Assembly (NCBI GenBank): GCA_039805565.1
Contig: JBDLTZ010000152.1
Coordinates: forward strand, 1 to 23,197
From: CALJIC01 sp039805565
Lineage (GTDB): Bacteria > Chloroflexota > Chloroflexia > Chloroflexales > Roseiflexaceae
DNA: 23,197 nucleotides
Direction of reading: 5' to 3'
In this document: one piece after another, positions 13,802-22,130 of the stretch
Numbering within the stretch: position 1 is the stretch's first letter
Layout of the letters: each line of letters starts with the position of its first letter
Program-made: the position numbers and the translations under genes
The notes under the pieces: model-generated
Told to the model about the DNA's origin: nothing
Database searches by the model: none
The model's input: only the letters and a program-made list of their open reading frames with translations

Positions 13802-14317
13802 TCACACATCGTACGTCCGCCGTGCCGGCGCGTAGCTCACATCTACCAGCTTCGTCAGCCCCCACGCCACCAGCGAGTAGACCACGATCCCCACCAGCGA
13901 GGACCACTCCAGCACCGAGGCGTTGAAGCTCGGCTCGCCGAAGATCCCGGTGAACGGCAGCGCGAACACGCCGCTCAGGCCGTAGATGAAGCTCACAAAC
14001 GGGCTCGCCGGGTTCGCCCCCAGCAGCAGCAGCACGAAGCGCGCTGCAAGCAGCACGCACACCGCCCCGAAGATGAAGTAGATCACCTGCTTGATTCGCT
14101 CGGCCGTGGCCGCCCGCCGCTCGGCCTCGCTCGGTACGCTCACGTGCTCCGAGTAGGCGTAGCGGTCGCCCGGCGTCTCCACCACCTGCTCGCGGTACAC
14201 GTCGCGCTGCGCGTCGTCCGGCGCGGCGTCGTAGCGCTCGCGCTCGGTTCTGTGATACACTTCCCGCTGACCGGCCGCGGGAGCCTCGTGCTCGTGATGA
14301 TACTCGCGCTCCGTCAT
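13802..14317 (-). CDS. YggT-like small membrane protein with charged N-terminal tail
   Basis: 171 aa. The first 75 residues are very polar and His/Glu/Arg/Tyr-rich (TEREYHHEHE, EVYHRTERERYD). Then come membrane segments: IKQVIYFIFGAVCVLLAARFVLLLLG, and SFIYGLSGVFALPFTGIFG with the second segment around WSSLVGIVVYSLVAWGLTKLV. The 'ARFVLLLLGANPASPF' and 'P-F' loop pattern matches YggT-family proteins (cell envelope or division related, role unclear), which are normally about 90-190 aa. The ATG at 14317 has an excellent AAGGAGG site 7 bases upstream. It is divergent from rhaEW and convergent with the dehydrogenase gene. No functional tie to either is evident. Confidence 0.75.
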   Translation of the reverse strand: MTEREYHHEHEAPAAGQREVYHRTERERYDAAPDDAQRDVYREQVVETPGDRYAYSEHVSVPSEAERRAATAERIKQVIYFIFGAVCVLLAARFVLLLLGANPASPFVSFIYGLSGVFALPFTGIFGEPSFNASVLEWSSLVGIVVYSLVAWGLTKLVDVSYAPARRTYDV

Positions 14318-14473
14318 AGCGCAGCCTCCTTCTTGCTATCGTCACGGCGCGGGCGCGCGGCACTGGGGCCGGCGGCGCTGCGCCGCGGGCGCATCGGCAG
14401 CCTGCCTCACATTATGCAAACCCTGTACCACTGCATACCGCTCGCCCACGAGCGCAGATAGTTGAGGCCCTCT
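14318..14473. promoter_or_regulatory. Divergent promoter region between the YggT-like gene and rhaEW
   Basis: A TATGCA (14413-14418) and TGCATA (14432-14437) inverted pair, 13 bases apart, lies about 40 bases before the rhaEW start and could be an operator. On the minus strand CATAAT (14416-14411) could be the -10 of the YggT-like gene. GCGGCGC-T-GCGCCGC (14372-14386) is a perfect GC-rich palindrome. None of these is conclusive. Confidence 0.35.
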
Positions 14474-16528
14474 ATGCCCGCGAACCTCTGGAACGACGAC
14501 GACGCCCGCGCCCTCCCGGCGCTCGACGGCGCCGTCTACCGCGCCCGCCTCCTCGGCGCCGACCGCAGCATCGTCAACCTCTACGGCGGCAACATCTCCG
14601 CCAAGCTCACCGAGACCGACCACATGGGCCGCCCGGCGGACGTGCTGTGGGTCAAGGGCTCCGGCGGCGACCTGGCCGATATCACCGAGCGCGGCTTCGC
14701 CGGCCTGCGCCTCGCCGAGGTGCAGCCTCTGATAGCGCGCGACGCCATGACCGACGAGGAGATGGTGGCCTACCTGGCCCACACGGTCTTCGCGCAGGGT
14801 CGGCCGCGCCAGAGCATCGAGACGCTGCTGCACGCCTTCATCCCCGCCCGCCACGTGGACCACACCCACCCCGACGCGGTGATCAGCCTGGCCTGCGCCG
14901 CCCGCGGCCCCGAGCTGGTGCGCGAGCTGTGGGGCGAGCGCGCCGTCTGGGTGGACTACATCCGGCCCGGCTTCACCCTCAGCAAGTGGATCGGCGAGGG
15001 CCTGCGCACAAGCCCGCGCGCCGAGTTGGTGGTGATGGGCAAGCACGGCCTCACCACCTGGGGCGACACCAGCAAGGCGTGCTACAGCCAGACCATCCGC
15101 TTCGTGCAGGACGCCGAGGAGTTCATCGCCGCGCGCGCCGCCGGCCGCCGCGTCTTCGCCGCCGCCGAGGTGCCCGCCGCCGGCTCGCGCGAGCTGCTGG
15201 TCCACGCGCTCCCCGCGCTGCGCGGCGCGATTAGCCACGAGCGCCCCGCCGTGCTCCAGGTGGACCAGAGCCCCGAGGTGCTGGCCTTCGTCAACAGCCC
15301 CGCCGCCGCCCAGCTCTCCCAGGTGGGCGCCGCCTGCCCAGATCACCTCATCCACACCAAGCGCCTGCCGATGTTCGTCCCCTGGCAGCCCGAGAGCGGC
15401 TCCGAGGCGCTCACCAAGAAGCTCGCCGCCGCCGTCAACGACTACGCCGCACGCTACACGGCCTCGTTCCAGCAGCTCAGCGCCCCCGGCGACCGTATGT
15501 TCGACCCCTACCCACGCGTCATTTTGATCCCCGGGCTCGGCATGGTCACCACCGGGCCGGACGTCCAGGCCGCCGATGTGAGCGCCCAGCTCTACCACCG
15601 CGCCATCCGCGTCATGGCCGGCAGCGAGGCGGTCGACCGCTTCACCAGCCTCAGCGCCGAGGAGGCCTACGCCGTCGAGTACTGGCCGCTCGAGCGCTAC
15701 AAGCTCAGCCTCCGCCCCGCGCCGCGCGAGCTGGCGGGGCGCGTGGCCGTGGTCAGCGGTGGTGCCAGCGGCATCGGCCGCGCCACTGCCCGCCGCCTCG
15801 CCCAGGACGGCGCCCACATCGCGATCATGGACATCAACCACGAGGGCGCGCGAGCTGTTGCCGATGAGCTCTGCGCCCAGCATGGCCCGCGCCGCGCCAT
15901 CGCCGTCCCCTGCGACGTCACCGACGAGGCCGCCGTCGCCGCAGCCTGCGAGCAGGTGGTCCTGACCTACGGCGGTGCGGACGTCGTCGTGGCCTCCGCT
16001 GGCATCGCCATCAGCGCGCCGGTGGAGCAGACCACGCTCGAGGTCTGGGAGCGCACCTTCGACGTCCTGGCGCGCGGCTACTTCCTGGTGAGCCGGGCCG
16101 CCTTCCGCCTCTGGCGCCAGCAGAGGATGGGCGGCAGCCTGGTCTTCATCGCCAGCAAGGACAGCATCGTGGCTGGCAGGAACAACGCCGCCTACAGCGC
16201 CGCCAAGGCCGCCGAGCTGCACCTCGCGCGCTGCCTCGCCGAGGAGGGCGGCCCGATCGCCGTGCGCGTCAACAGCGTCCTGCCCGATGCTGTGATGCAG
16301 GGCAGCAGCATCTGGGACAGCGAGTGGCGCACCGCCCGCGCCGCCGCCTACGGCATCGCGCCCGAGGGCCTGGACGAGTACTACCGCCAGCGAACCGTGC
16401 TCAAGGTCACCATCACTCCCGAGCACGTCGCCGAGGCGGTGGCTTTTCTGGCCAGCCCACGCTCCAGCCGCACCACCGGCGCCGCCCTCTCCGTCGACGG
16501 CGGCGTCAGCGGCAGCTACGTCCGCTGA
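14474..16528 (+). CDS. rhaEW: Bifunctional rhamnulose-1-phosphate aldolase / L-lactaldehyde dehydrogenase
   Basis: 684 aa. The N-terminal class II aldolase domain (about 15-230) cleaves L-rhamnulose 1-phosphate to dihydroxyacetone phosphate and L-lactaldehyde. It has the phosphate-binding YGGNIS (37-42) and the zinc site HVDHTHPDA (His130, His132). The C-terminal short-chain dehydrogenase domain (about 420-684) oxidises lactaldehyde to lactate. It has SGGASGIG (428-435) for NAD, the ASKDS serine region (560-564) and catalytic YSAAK (Tyr574, Lys578). This fusion is known from Chloroflexus and Bacillus rhamnose catabolism. I start at the ATG 14474 (GAGG 8 bases upstream) rather than the TTG at 14462. 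It stands as a single gene here; isomerase, kinase and transporter are not in view, so a related sugar substrate remains possible. Confidence 0.93.
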   Translation: MPANLWNDDDARALPALDGAVYRARLLGADRSIVNLYGGNISAKLTETDHMGRPADVLWVKGSGGDLADITERGFAGLRLAEVQPLIARDAMTDEEMVAYLAHTVFAQGRPRQSIETLLHAFIPARHVDHTHPDAVISLACAARGPELVRELWGERAVWVDYIRPGFTLSKWIGEGLRTSPRAELVVMGKHGLTTWGDTSKACYSQTIRFVQDAEEFIAARAAGRRVFAAAEVPAAGSRELLVHALPALRGAISHERPAVLQVDQSPEVLAFVNSPAAAQLSQVGAACPDHLIHTKRLPMFVPWQPESGSEALTKKLAAAVNDYAARYTASFQQLSAPGDRMFDPYPRVILIPGLGMVTTGPDVQAADVSAQLYHRAIRVMAGSEAVDRFTSLSAEEAYAVEYWPLERYKLSLRPAPRELAGRVAVVSGGASGIGRATARRLAQDGAHIAIMDINHEGARAVADELCAQHGPRRAIAVPCDVTDEAAVAAACEQVVLTYGGADVVVASAGIAISAPVEQTTLEVWERTFDVLARGYFLVSRAAFRLWRQQRMGGSLVFIASKDSIVAGRNNAAYSAAKAAELHLARCLAEEGGPIAVRVNSVLPDAVMQGSSIWDSEWRTARAAAYGIAPEGLDEYYRQRTVLKVTITPEHVAEAVAFLASPRSSRTTGAALSVDGGVSGSYVR

Positions 16529-16716
16529 TCCTGCGCTACGCGCGATCTGATGCCGGAGTGTGCTGCCGGCCTTCCCGCTTCGCCAGGTGCCCGGCCGGCA
16601 ACAACTGCCAACCACGCTCTGACGCCACATCCGGTGCCAAGATAACGCGTCGTATGGCGCGTCGGAGCGCGTATGGTATAATGCCCGCCCAAATGGAGTA
16701 GCGGTGAGGCGTAACA
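16529..16716. promoter_or_regulatory. Intergenic region with extended -10 promoter of the hydrogenase operon
   Basis: TGGTATAAT (16674-16682) is a perfect extended -10 (TGn-TATAAT), 34 bases before the first hydrogenase gene. There is no good -35, as expected for extended -10 promoters. A weaker hairpin, TGCCGGCC (16564-16571) with GGCCGGCA (16593-16600) and a 21-nt loop, may mark the 3' end of the rhaEW transcript. Confidence 0.6.
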
Positions 16717-17793
16717 GTGACCTACACCCTGGCGCTCGGCCCCTTTCATCCCGCGTGGCGCGGGCCGCAGCGCTTCATCTTCCGGGTGAGCGGCGAGCAA
16801 ATAGCGGACGTCGAGTACCAGAGCGGGCTCAACGAGCGTGGCTGCGCCGAGCGTATCCCCCGCCTTGACCTCCCCGAGGCGCTCCAGCTCGTCTCCCGCA
16901 TCTGCGGCACCTGCTCCGTGGCCCACGCGCTGGCCTTCTGTCAGGCGATCGAGCAGCTCTGCGGCCTGGCCCTCCCCGAGCGCGCCGCCTATCTGCGCGC
17001 CGCCGCCGCCGAGGCCGAGCGTGTCGCCTCGCACCTCCGCGCCGCCGCTACCCTCCTCCAGACGCTCGGCATGGAGCGCTCCGCCGCCCAGCTCGATCGC
17101 CTCCGTGAGCGTGCCCAGCAGGCTCTCGCCTCGCTTGCGGGCGCGCGCGTCGGACCAGACATCGTTGTGCCTGGCGGCGTGCGGCGGGACATCCCCGGCC
17201 GCGCGCGCGAGCAGCTCCTCGCCGACCTGCCCGCCATCAATCGCGACCTCTACCGGATCGTGGACTCGCTGATCGACAACCGCGCGCTGCTCGCGCGCAC
17301 CATCGAGGTCGGCTCGCTCCCGCGGACCGCCGCCGAGCAGTTCGGGGTGCGCGGGCCCATGGCCCGCGCCTCCGGTATCGCACGCGACGCCCGGGCGGAC
17401 TACCCCTACGCCGCCTACCCGCAGTTCGCGCTGCGCCCGGTTGTCCAGGAGGGCGGCGACGTCTACGCACGCCTGGTGGTGCTGCTGCTCGAGGCCTACG
17501 AGAGTGTCAAGCTCGTCGAGCAGGCCCTCGCCGAGCTCCCGGCGGGCGCATGCGTCGGCGCGATCCCCGAGAAGCTCGCCGCCGGCCAGGCCAGCGGCGC
17601 CGCCGAGGGGCCGCACGGCCTCATCCGCTACACCCTGGAGAGCGACGGGTACCGCCTGACCCGCGCTCGCATCGACACGCCGCGCCAGCTCGACCGTCTG
17701 CTGGCCCGTACGCTGCTCGCAGGCGCGCTGCCCGATGACACCGTCGCGATCATCGCCTCGGTCGACCCGTGCGTCGCCTGCGCGGAGAGATGA
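16717..17793 (+). CDS. Group 4-type [NiFe] hydrogenase large subunit (EchE/HyfG-like)
   Basis: 358 aa, GTG start with GGTGAGG 7 bases upstream. It should hold the NiFe(CN)2CO active site for H2/H+ chemistry. Both nickel-binding cysteine pairs are present: C63/C66 in SRICGTCSVAH and C352/C355 in SVDPCVACAER. This separates it from complex I NuoD, which lacks them. Other family blocks include PGGVRRDI (152-159), GVRGPMARASGIARDAR (210-226) and DYPYAAY (228-234). Unusual points: the RGxE motif near residue 41 reads RGCA, so the conserved Glu is shifted or lost, and the chain ends three residues after the last Cys, so there is no C-terminal peptide for a maturation protease. It is the first gene of a six-gene operon. 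Confidence 0.88.
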   Translation: MTYTLALGPFHPAWRGPQRFIFRVSGEQIADVEYQSGLNERGCAERIPRLDLPEALQLVSRICGTCSVAHALAFCQAIEQLCGLALPERAAYLRAAAAEAERVASHLRAAATLLQTLGMERSAAQLDRLRERAQQALASLAGARVGPDIVVPGGVRRDIPGRAREQLLADLPAINRDLYRIVDSLIDNRALLARTIEVGSLPRTAAEQFGVRGPMARASGIARDARADYPYAAYPQFALRPVVQEGGDVYARLVVLLLEAYESVKLVEQALAELPAGACVGAIPEKLAAGQASGAAEGPHGLIRYTLESDGYRLTRARIDTPRQLDRLLARTLLAGALPDDTVAIIASVDPCVACAER

Positions 17794-17802
17794 CGGGGTG
17801 AC

Positions 17803-19548
17803 ATGCTCCTGCTCGTTCTAGCCCTTCCCGCTATCGCCGCCGTGGCCTGCCTCGCGCTGAGCCGCACGGTCGCCTCGCGCTGGCTCGGGCTCGGCGCGGC
17901 GGCCGCGCTCTCCGTCGCAGGTCTCGCGCTGATCGCCGGGCGTGTAGGCGGGCTCCCAGTCACGCTCGCAGACCGCGACTGGCTCGCGCTGGCCGACCGT
18001 CCCGTGCGGCTGCTGCTGCGCTTCGACGGGGCTACATGGCCGCTCGCGCTCATCGCGCTCCTGGGCGGCGCGCTGGCCCTCGCTGTCCTGGCTCTGACCC
18101 TCCCGCGCGACCTGCGCGGCTTCGGCGGGCTCCTGGCGGCGCTGGTTCTCACGCCGCTCGCCGTCTCAGTGGGGCTCGCCAGCGCCGACCCGCTGCTCCT
18201 GCCGCTGCCCTGGATGGTCGCCGCGATCTCAGCCTTCGTAGCCCTGCGCGCAAGCGGCGCTCTGGTCGGCTCCGACGCACCCTTGATCGCGCTGCTGGCC
18301 GGCGTGGGCGGCGTGCTCGTGGCCTTCGCGGGCGCCATCTCGCTGGCCACTTCCGAGCCCGGCGCGGCGCCCACGGCCGTCACGCTTACCGCGGCACTTC
18401 TGCTCGGCATCCTCGCGCTCGGGGCACCGCCCCTGCACGCGTCCGTCGGGGCCGCCACAGATGCGCCAGCGGCCCTCTCCGCCGTCATCCTCGGGCTGGG
18501 CCTGCCCCTCCTCGGCGGCTACGCCCTGCTCGACTTCGGCGCCGCGATCGGCCCAGTGGCCCCCGAATCCTGGCGTGCCGGCCTGGTCGCATTCGGCGCT
18601 CTGACGCTCCTCGCCTCGTCGGCCGGCGCGGCCGGCACCACGCGCATGCGGCGCATCGCCGGGTGGCAGCTCAGCGCCCAGGGCGGCGCCTTGATTATGG
18701 CTATCGGGCTCGGCGGGCAGGCGCTCACCGCCGCCGCACCGACCCTGCTCGCCAACGCCGCAGCCACCACGCTCGCTACCTTCCTGGCGATCGCCGCGCT
18801 CGAGCGCCGCACTGGCACAGACGACCTTTCTGCGCTCGGCTCGCGCGGGCCATTCCCCATCCCCGGACTCGCAATGCTGGTCGCGGCCGCATCCGCCGCC
18901 GGCTTCCCAGGCACCCTGGGCTTCTGGGGGCGGCTCTGGACCGCAGACGCGCTACTCAGCGCAGCGCCCTGGGGCATAGCGCTGCTGCTCGCTGGCTCAG
19001 CCCTACTTGCGCTCACCTACGTCGCGCCGGTGGCCGCCTTCTGGCGTCGCGACCCCTCCGCCGTGGTCCCGCCCACCGATACCCGTGTCACCGATCTCCT
19101 CGCCGCGCTGGCCGTTCTGCCGCTCCTGATCGCAGGCGCTGCCCCGGGCATGCTGTGGGGAGTATGGCTGGCAGAGACTCAGCAGGTCCTTACACCGGAT
19201 GCGCGCACCGCTGCTCCGCTGCTCCCCGAGGGGATCGCGCAAGCTGCCGTCGCGCTCGCGGCCCTGGCCCTGGTGGCCTTACCGCCCCTCGCGCGCCGCG
19301 GGAGCACCCGCCCACTTCAGGCAGACCCGGAGACCCGCGCCGAGGGCATCATGCCGCCGGCCGCACTCGGCCACAGCCTGCGTGGCCTCGCCTGGGTCGG
19401 GTCGCCCGACGTGGCCTTCGCCCGCCTGTGGGACGCCGTACGCTGGCTCAGCGCAGCCGTGGGCCGCATACTTGCCCTGTTTGAGCGCCGCTACTACCTG
19501 GCCGGCCTGCTGATCGCCATGATCATCGTGATTCTGGTCTTTATCTGA
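17803..19548 (+). CDS. Degenerate antiporter-like membrane subunit (NuoL/M/N, HyfB-like)
   Basis: 581 aa with roughly 14-16 hydrophobic segments. The best family match is the block GTDDLSALGSRGPFPIPGLA followed by SAAGFPGTLGFWGRLWTADAL, equivalent to the 'dl.gLg.r.P...g.pp..GFwsK' region of antiporter-like subunits. A late amphipathic and TM tail resembles HyfB/NuoL-type ends. The translocation residues are missing. The protein contains no lysine at all, so the conserved TM lysines are gone. The TM5 'W-E' Glu position reads LPWMVAAIS, and the 'PFHxWLPDAHxxAPTPVS' loop is reduced to LHASVGAATDAPAALS. It probably serves as a structural subunit. It lies 9 bases after the large-subunit gene and its stop overlaps the next start by one base (TGATG). 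Confidence 0.72.
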   Translation: MLLLVLALPAIAAVACLALSRTVASRWLGLGAAAALSVAGLALIAGRVGGLPVTLADRDWLALADRPVRLLLRFDGATWPLALIALLGGALALAVLALTLPRDLRGFGGLLAALVLTPLAVSVGLASADPLLLPLPWMVAAISAFVALRASGALVGSDAPLIALLAGVGGVLVAFAGAISLATSEPGAAPTAVTLTAALLLGILALGAPPLHASVGAATDAPAALSAVILGLGLPLLGGYALLDFGAAIGPVAPESWRAGLVAFGALTLLASSAGAAGTTRMRRIAGWQLSAQGGALIMAIGLGGQALTAAAPTLLANAAATTLATFLAIAALERRTGTDDLSALGSRGPFPIPGLAMLVAAASAAGFPGTLGFWGRLWTADALLSAAPWGIALLLAGSALLALTYVAPVAAFWRRDPSAVVPPTDTRVTDLLAALAVLPLLIAGAAPGMLWGVWLAETQQVLTPDARTAAPLLPEGIAQAAVALAALALVALPPLARRGSTRPLQADPETRAEGIMPPAALGHSLRGLAWVGSPDVAFARLWDAVRWLSAAVGRILALFERRYYLAGLLIAMIIVILVFI

Positions 19549-20267
19549 TGAGCATCTCCGACATCAACTGGGCCATCGTCGGCATCGGCCTCTCGGGAGC
19601 GCTGATCCTGCTCGTGCGGGACTGGCGCATCACCTGCTCGGCGCTGCTCGCCAGCTACATCTTCGTCGCGCTGTTCCTCACGCAGCAGCAGTTCATCACG
19701 CCTGACCTGCGGATCAGCGGAGTGGGCGTGAGCACCACGGTGCTCGTCAAGCTCATCACCGGCTTCGCTGCCACCGCCATCCTGGCGATCACCGCGCTGA
19801 CCTTCTCGCGCGAGTACAATCTGGAGGACCTGGACGAGTTCTCGCTGGCCGAGCTGCGCCGCGCCGCGCGCCGGGCCCAGCGCCAGAGCGCCGCCGAGCC
19901 ATTCCGCCCAGGCGACTACATCGTGCCGTTCTGGGCGCTGGTGCTGGCCACGCTCGCCAGCCTGGCGCTGCCGCGGCTCTACCCGATCGGCACCAACGAG
20001 GTCGACTTCGCCTGGTACTGGCTCGGTCTCACCGGCCTATTCACTCTCGTCACCGCCAGCGATACGCTCAAGATCGGGCTCGGGCTCATGCTCTGTGCCG
20101 CCAGCGTCGACCTGCTCTACACCGCGATCGCCAGCACCGTGCAGGTCTTCCCGCTCGCACTGCTTAGCCTGATGACGATCGTCCTCGCCCTCGCGGTGGC
20201 GTACCTCTCGGGCCTGCTCTATGGGCGTCTGAAGACGCTGGAGCTCAATGAGCTGTATAAACGATAG
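19548..20267 (+). CDS. Membrane subunit with HyfE/NuoK-like C-terminal half
   Basis: 239 aa. Three N-terminal TM segments (about 8-85) are followed by a charged cytoplasmic loop (about 88-120, REYNLEDLDEFSLAELRRAA) and then four more TM segments. The C-terminal portion DTLKIGLGLMLCAASVDLL, then a last TM pair, lines up with NuoK/HyfE ('GLELMLNAVNLLLV'), but the conserved membrane Glu is Met here. The length is near that of HyfE (about 215 aa) rather than NuoK (about 100 aa). The assignment rests on operon position, topology and weak similarity. Its ATG overlaps the preceding stop, and its own TAG is directly followed by the ATG of the next gene. Confidence 0.6.
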   Translation: MSISDINWAIVGIGLSGALILLVRDWRITCSALLASYIFVALFLTQQQFITPDLRISGVGVSTTVLVKLITGFAATAILAITALTFSREYNLEDLDEFSLAELRRAARRAQRQSAAEPFRPGDYIVPFWALVLATLASLALPRLYPIGTNEVDFAWYWLGLTGLFTLVTASDTLKIGLGLMLCAASVDLLYTAIASTVQVFPLALLSLMTIVLALAVAYLSGLLYGRLKTLELNELYKR

Positions 20268-21725
20268 ATGACGTACCTCCTACTCATTTTATTTCCAATA
20301 GCCATGGGCGCCAGCAGCTTTCTGCTCCGCAAGCAGACGGGTCTGGTGGTCGGCGCGGCTGTGCTCACCACGCTGGTGCAGATCGCGCTGGTCGCCCAGA
20401 TCCCGACCGACGAGCCCGCCCGGCTCCTCGGCCTCACCCTGACGCTCGACCCGCTCAGCCGACTGTTCCTGCTAGCCTTCCTTGCCGTCGGGGCGCTGGC
20501 GTTCCTCACCACGCTCAGCCTGCCGCACGGCGAGAACTTCGTGCCAATCGCGCTGGTGATCCTCGGGCTCGTCTGCGCGATCCTGGTGCTGCTCCAGGAG
20601 CCGTTCGTCGTCTCGCTGCTGCTCGTGAGCGCCGGCCTGATGGCGGTGCTGGCGATCGTGGACCTGCCCACCGGCGCACTGCGGCTGGTGGAGCGCTCGG
20701 CCATCGCCACAGCCCTCAAGTACCTCGTGCTGATGCTGCTCGCCGGGGTACTGATGTACATGGCCTTCGTGCTGGTGAATATCTACCGCCCCGGCGACCT
20801 GCCGGGTCGTGCGTCGCCCGCGCACCTCATCCTGGCGCTGATGGTGGTGGGGTTTGGCCTCCGCCTGGCAGTGGTGCCGTTCCACTCCTGGCTGCCGGAC
20901 CTAGCAGAGGACGCCGCGCCGATGGTCTCGGTGCTGGTGGTCGCGGTCATCAACACCACCAGCCTGCTGTTCCTGATCAACTCGTTCCAGTTCTTCCCAG
21001 TGGTCGTGATCGAGAACGAGCGCGGCATGGACCTGCTGATGGCGGTGGGCGCCGTCACGGCGGTGCTCGGCGCCGTCTTGGCACTGGCCCAGAGCAGTAT
21101 GCGGCGCACATTCGGCTACCTGCTGGTCTACAACGCCGGCACGGTGCTGTTCGGCCTGGCCACCACCACGCCGATCGGGCTGGCCGGCGCGGTGTTCGAG
21201 GCCTTCAACCAGCTGTTCATCGTCCTGCTGCTGTTTCTGTGCCTGGGGCTGCTGGAGCGACCGGACGGGAGGCCGGGCAACGTGGTCCGCGGCGATCTGC
21301 TGTGGCGCTGGCCGGTGGCGGGGAGCAGTCTGCTCGGCGGGTCGCTGGCGCTGCTCGGTCTGCCGCCCTTCGGCGGGTTTGCCAGCAAGCTTCTGATCTA
21401 CGAGGCTGCCGCAAGCCGTGGCGCGGGCTACCTGGCCGCACTGCTGCTGGCGACCGCGCTGGCCGGTCTGGCGCTGGTCCGCCTCGCCCGCGAGCGGCTG
21501 CTCGGCCAACCCGAGGGCATGCAGCCGGACGCGCCGCCACCGCTGATCGGCGAGACCGAGCTCGACCGCCCGGCGGAGCGCCGGCTCGATCCTGAGCCGC
21601 GCGGGCCGGCCCTGCTGGCAGTGGCCCTGCTGGGGCTCAGCCTGGCGATCGGCCTCAACCCGCAGCCGTTCCTGAGCACCATCGAGGAGGTTATCCGCGG
21701 GCTGACCTTCGTGCGACCGGCCTAG
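20268..21725 (+). CDS. Antiporter-like membrane subunit (NuoN/HyfF-like)
   Basis: 485 aa with about 13-14 TM segments. This is the best conserved membrane subunit. It shows ALKYLVLMLLAGVLMY (Lys151, a TM lysine), GFGLRLAVVPFHSWLPDLAEDAAPMVSVLV (His206; the usual Lys before PFH is Arg199), QSSMRRTFGYLLVYNAG and LLGLPPFGGFASKLLIYEAA. These match the core of NuoN/HyfF/MrpD proteins that couple electron transfer to H+ or Na+ movement. The TM5 Glu is not evident (VSAGLMAVLA). A polar insert (about 415-445) precedes the last TM. It starts immediately after the preceding stop codon. It is the only subunit in this set likely to keep ion-translocation chemistry. Confidence 0.82.
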   Translation: MTYLLLILFPIAMGASSFLLRKQTGLVVGAAVLTTLVQIALVAQIPTDEPARLLGLTLTLDPLSRLFLLAFLAVGALAFLTTLSLPHGENFVPIALVILGLVCAILVLLQEPFVVSLLLVSAGLMAVLAIVDLPTGALRLVERSAIATALKYLVLMLLAGVLMYMAFVLVNIYRPGDLPGRASPAHLILALMVVGFGLRLAVVPFHSWLPDLAEDAAPMVSVLVVAVINTTSLLFLINSFQFFPVVVIENERGMDLLMAVGAVTAVLGAVLALAQSSMRRTFGYLLVYNAGTVLFGLATTTPIGLAGAVFEAFNQLFIVLLLFLCLGLLERPDGRPGNVVRGDLLWRWPVAGSSLLGGSLALLGLPPFGGFASKLLIYEAAASRGAGYLAALLLATALAGLALVRLARERLLGQPEGMQPDAPPPLIGETELDRPAERRLDPEPRGPALLAVALLGLSLAIGLNPQPFLSTIEEVIRGLTFVRPA

Positions 21726-21733
21726 GGGGAGCG

Positions 21734-22111
21734 ATGACGAACACGCGCCCAATACGCATCTTCAGGGTGAACACCGGCTCCTGCGGCGGCTGCGACGCCG
21801 AGATCGAAGCGGCGGTGGCGGCCGGGCAGCTCGTGTGGGCCGCGAGCCCGGCCCAAGCCGATGTGATACTGCTCACTGGCCCGAACCTCCCGAGCGCTCG
21901 GCCAGCCTTCGACGCGGTGCTGGCGCAGACGGGTGACCAGGTGCCGCTGGTCGCCATCGGGCGCTGCGCGATCGACGGTCGGCCGTTCGGGCGGGGCGGG
22001 CTCGCTGAGCGCCCCGAGATCGACGCGCGGCTGAAGCTTGACGGCTGCCCGCCGGCCCCCGAGAAGATCGTCGAGGCCCTGCGCAACGTGATGCGTCAGG
22101 CCGGGCGCTGA
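21734..22111 (+). CDS. Hydrogenase small subunit (NuoB/HycG/EchC-like), short form
   Basis: 125 aa. It carries the proximal [4Fe-4S] cluster that takes electrons from the large subunit. The four expected cysteines are present: C17 and C20 (TGSCGGCDAEIE), C78 (VAIGRCAIDGRPF) and C105 (LDGCPPAPEKIVEAL). It is shorter than EchC (about 150 aa) and much shorter than HyfI, mainly by a shorter stretch after the first CxxC and no C-terminal extension. An excellent ribosome-binding site GGGGGAG precedes the ATG, 8 bases after the NuoN-like gene. Pairing with the large subunit 4 kb upstream in one operon supports the role. Confidence 0.88.
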   Translation: MTNTRPIRIFRVNTGSCGGCDAEIEAAVAAGQLVWAASPAQADVILLTGPNLPSARPAFDAVLAQTGDQVPLVAIGRCAIDGRPFGRGGLAERPEIDARLKLDGCPPAPEKIVEALRNVMRQAGR

Positions 22112-22130
22112 TGGAGGGAAGGATCTGCTC

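Noticed and set aside
14342..16630. Minus-strand frame of 762 codons
   Set aside because: Antisense to rhaEW, which carries full catalytic motifs. The translation is low-complexity (Gly/Ala/His/Val) and matches the pattern of a third-position GC shadow.
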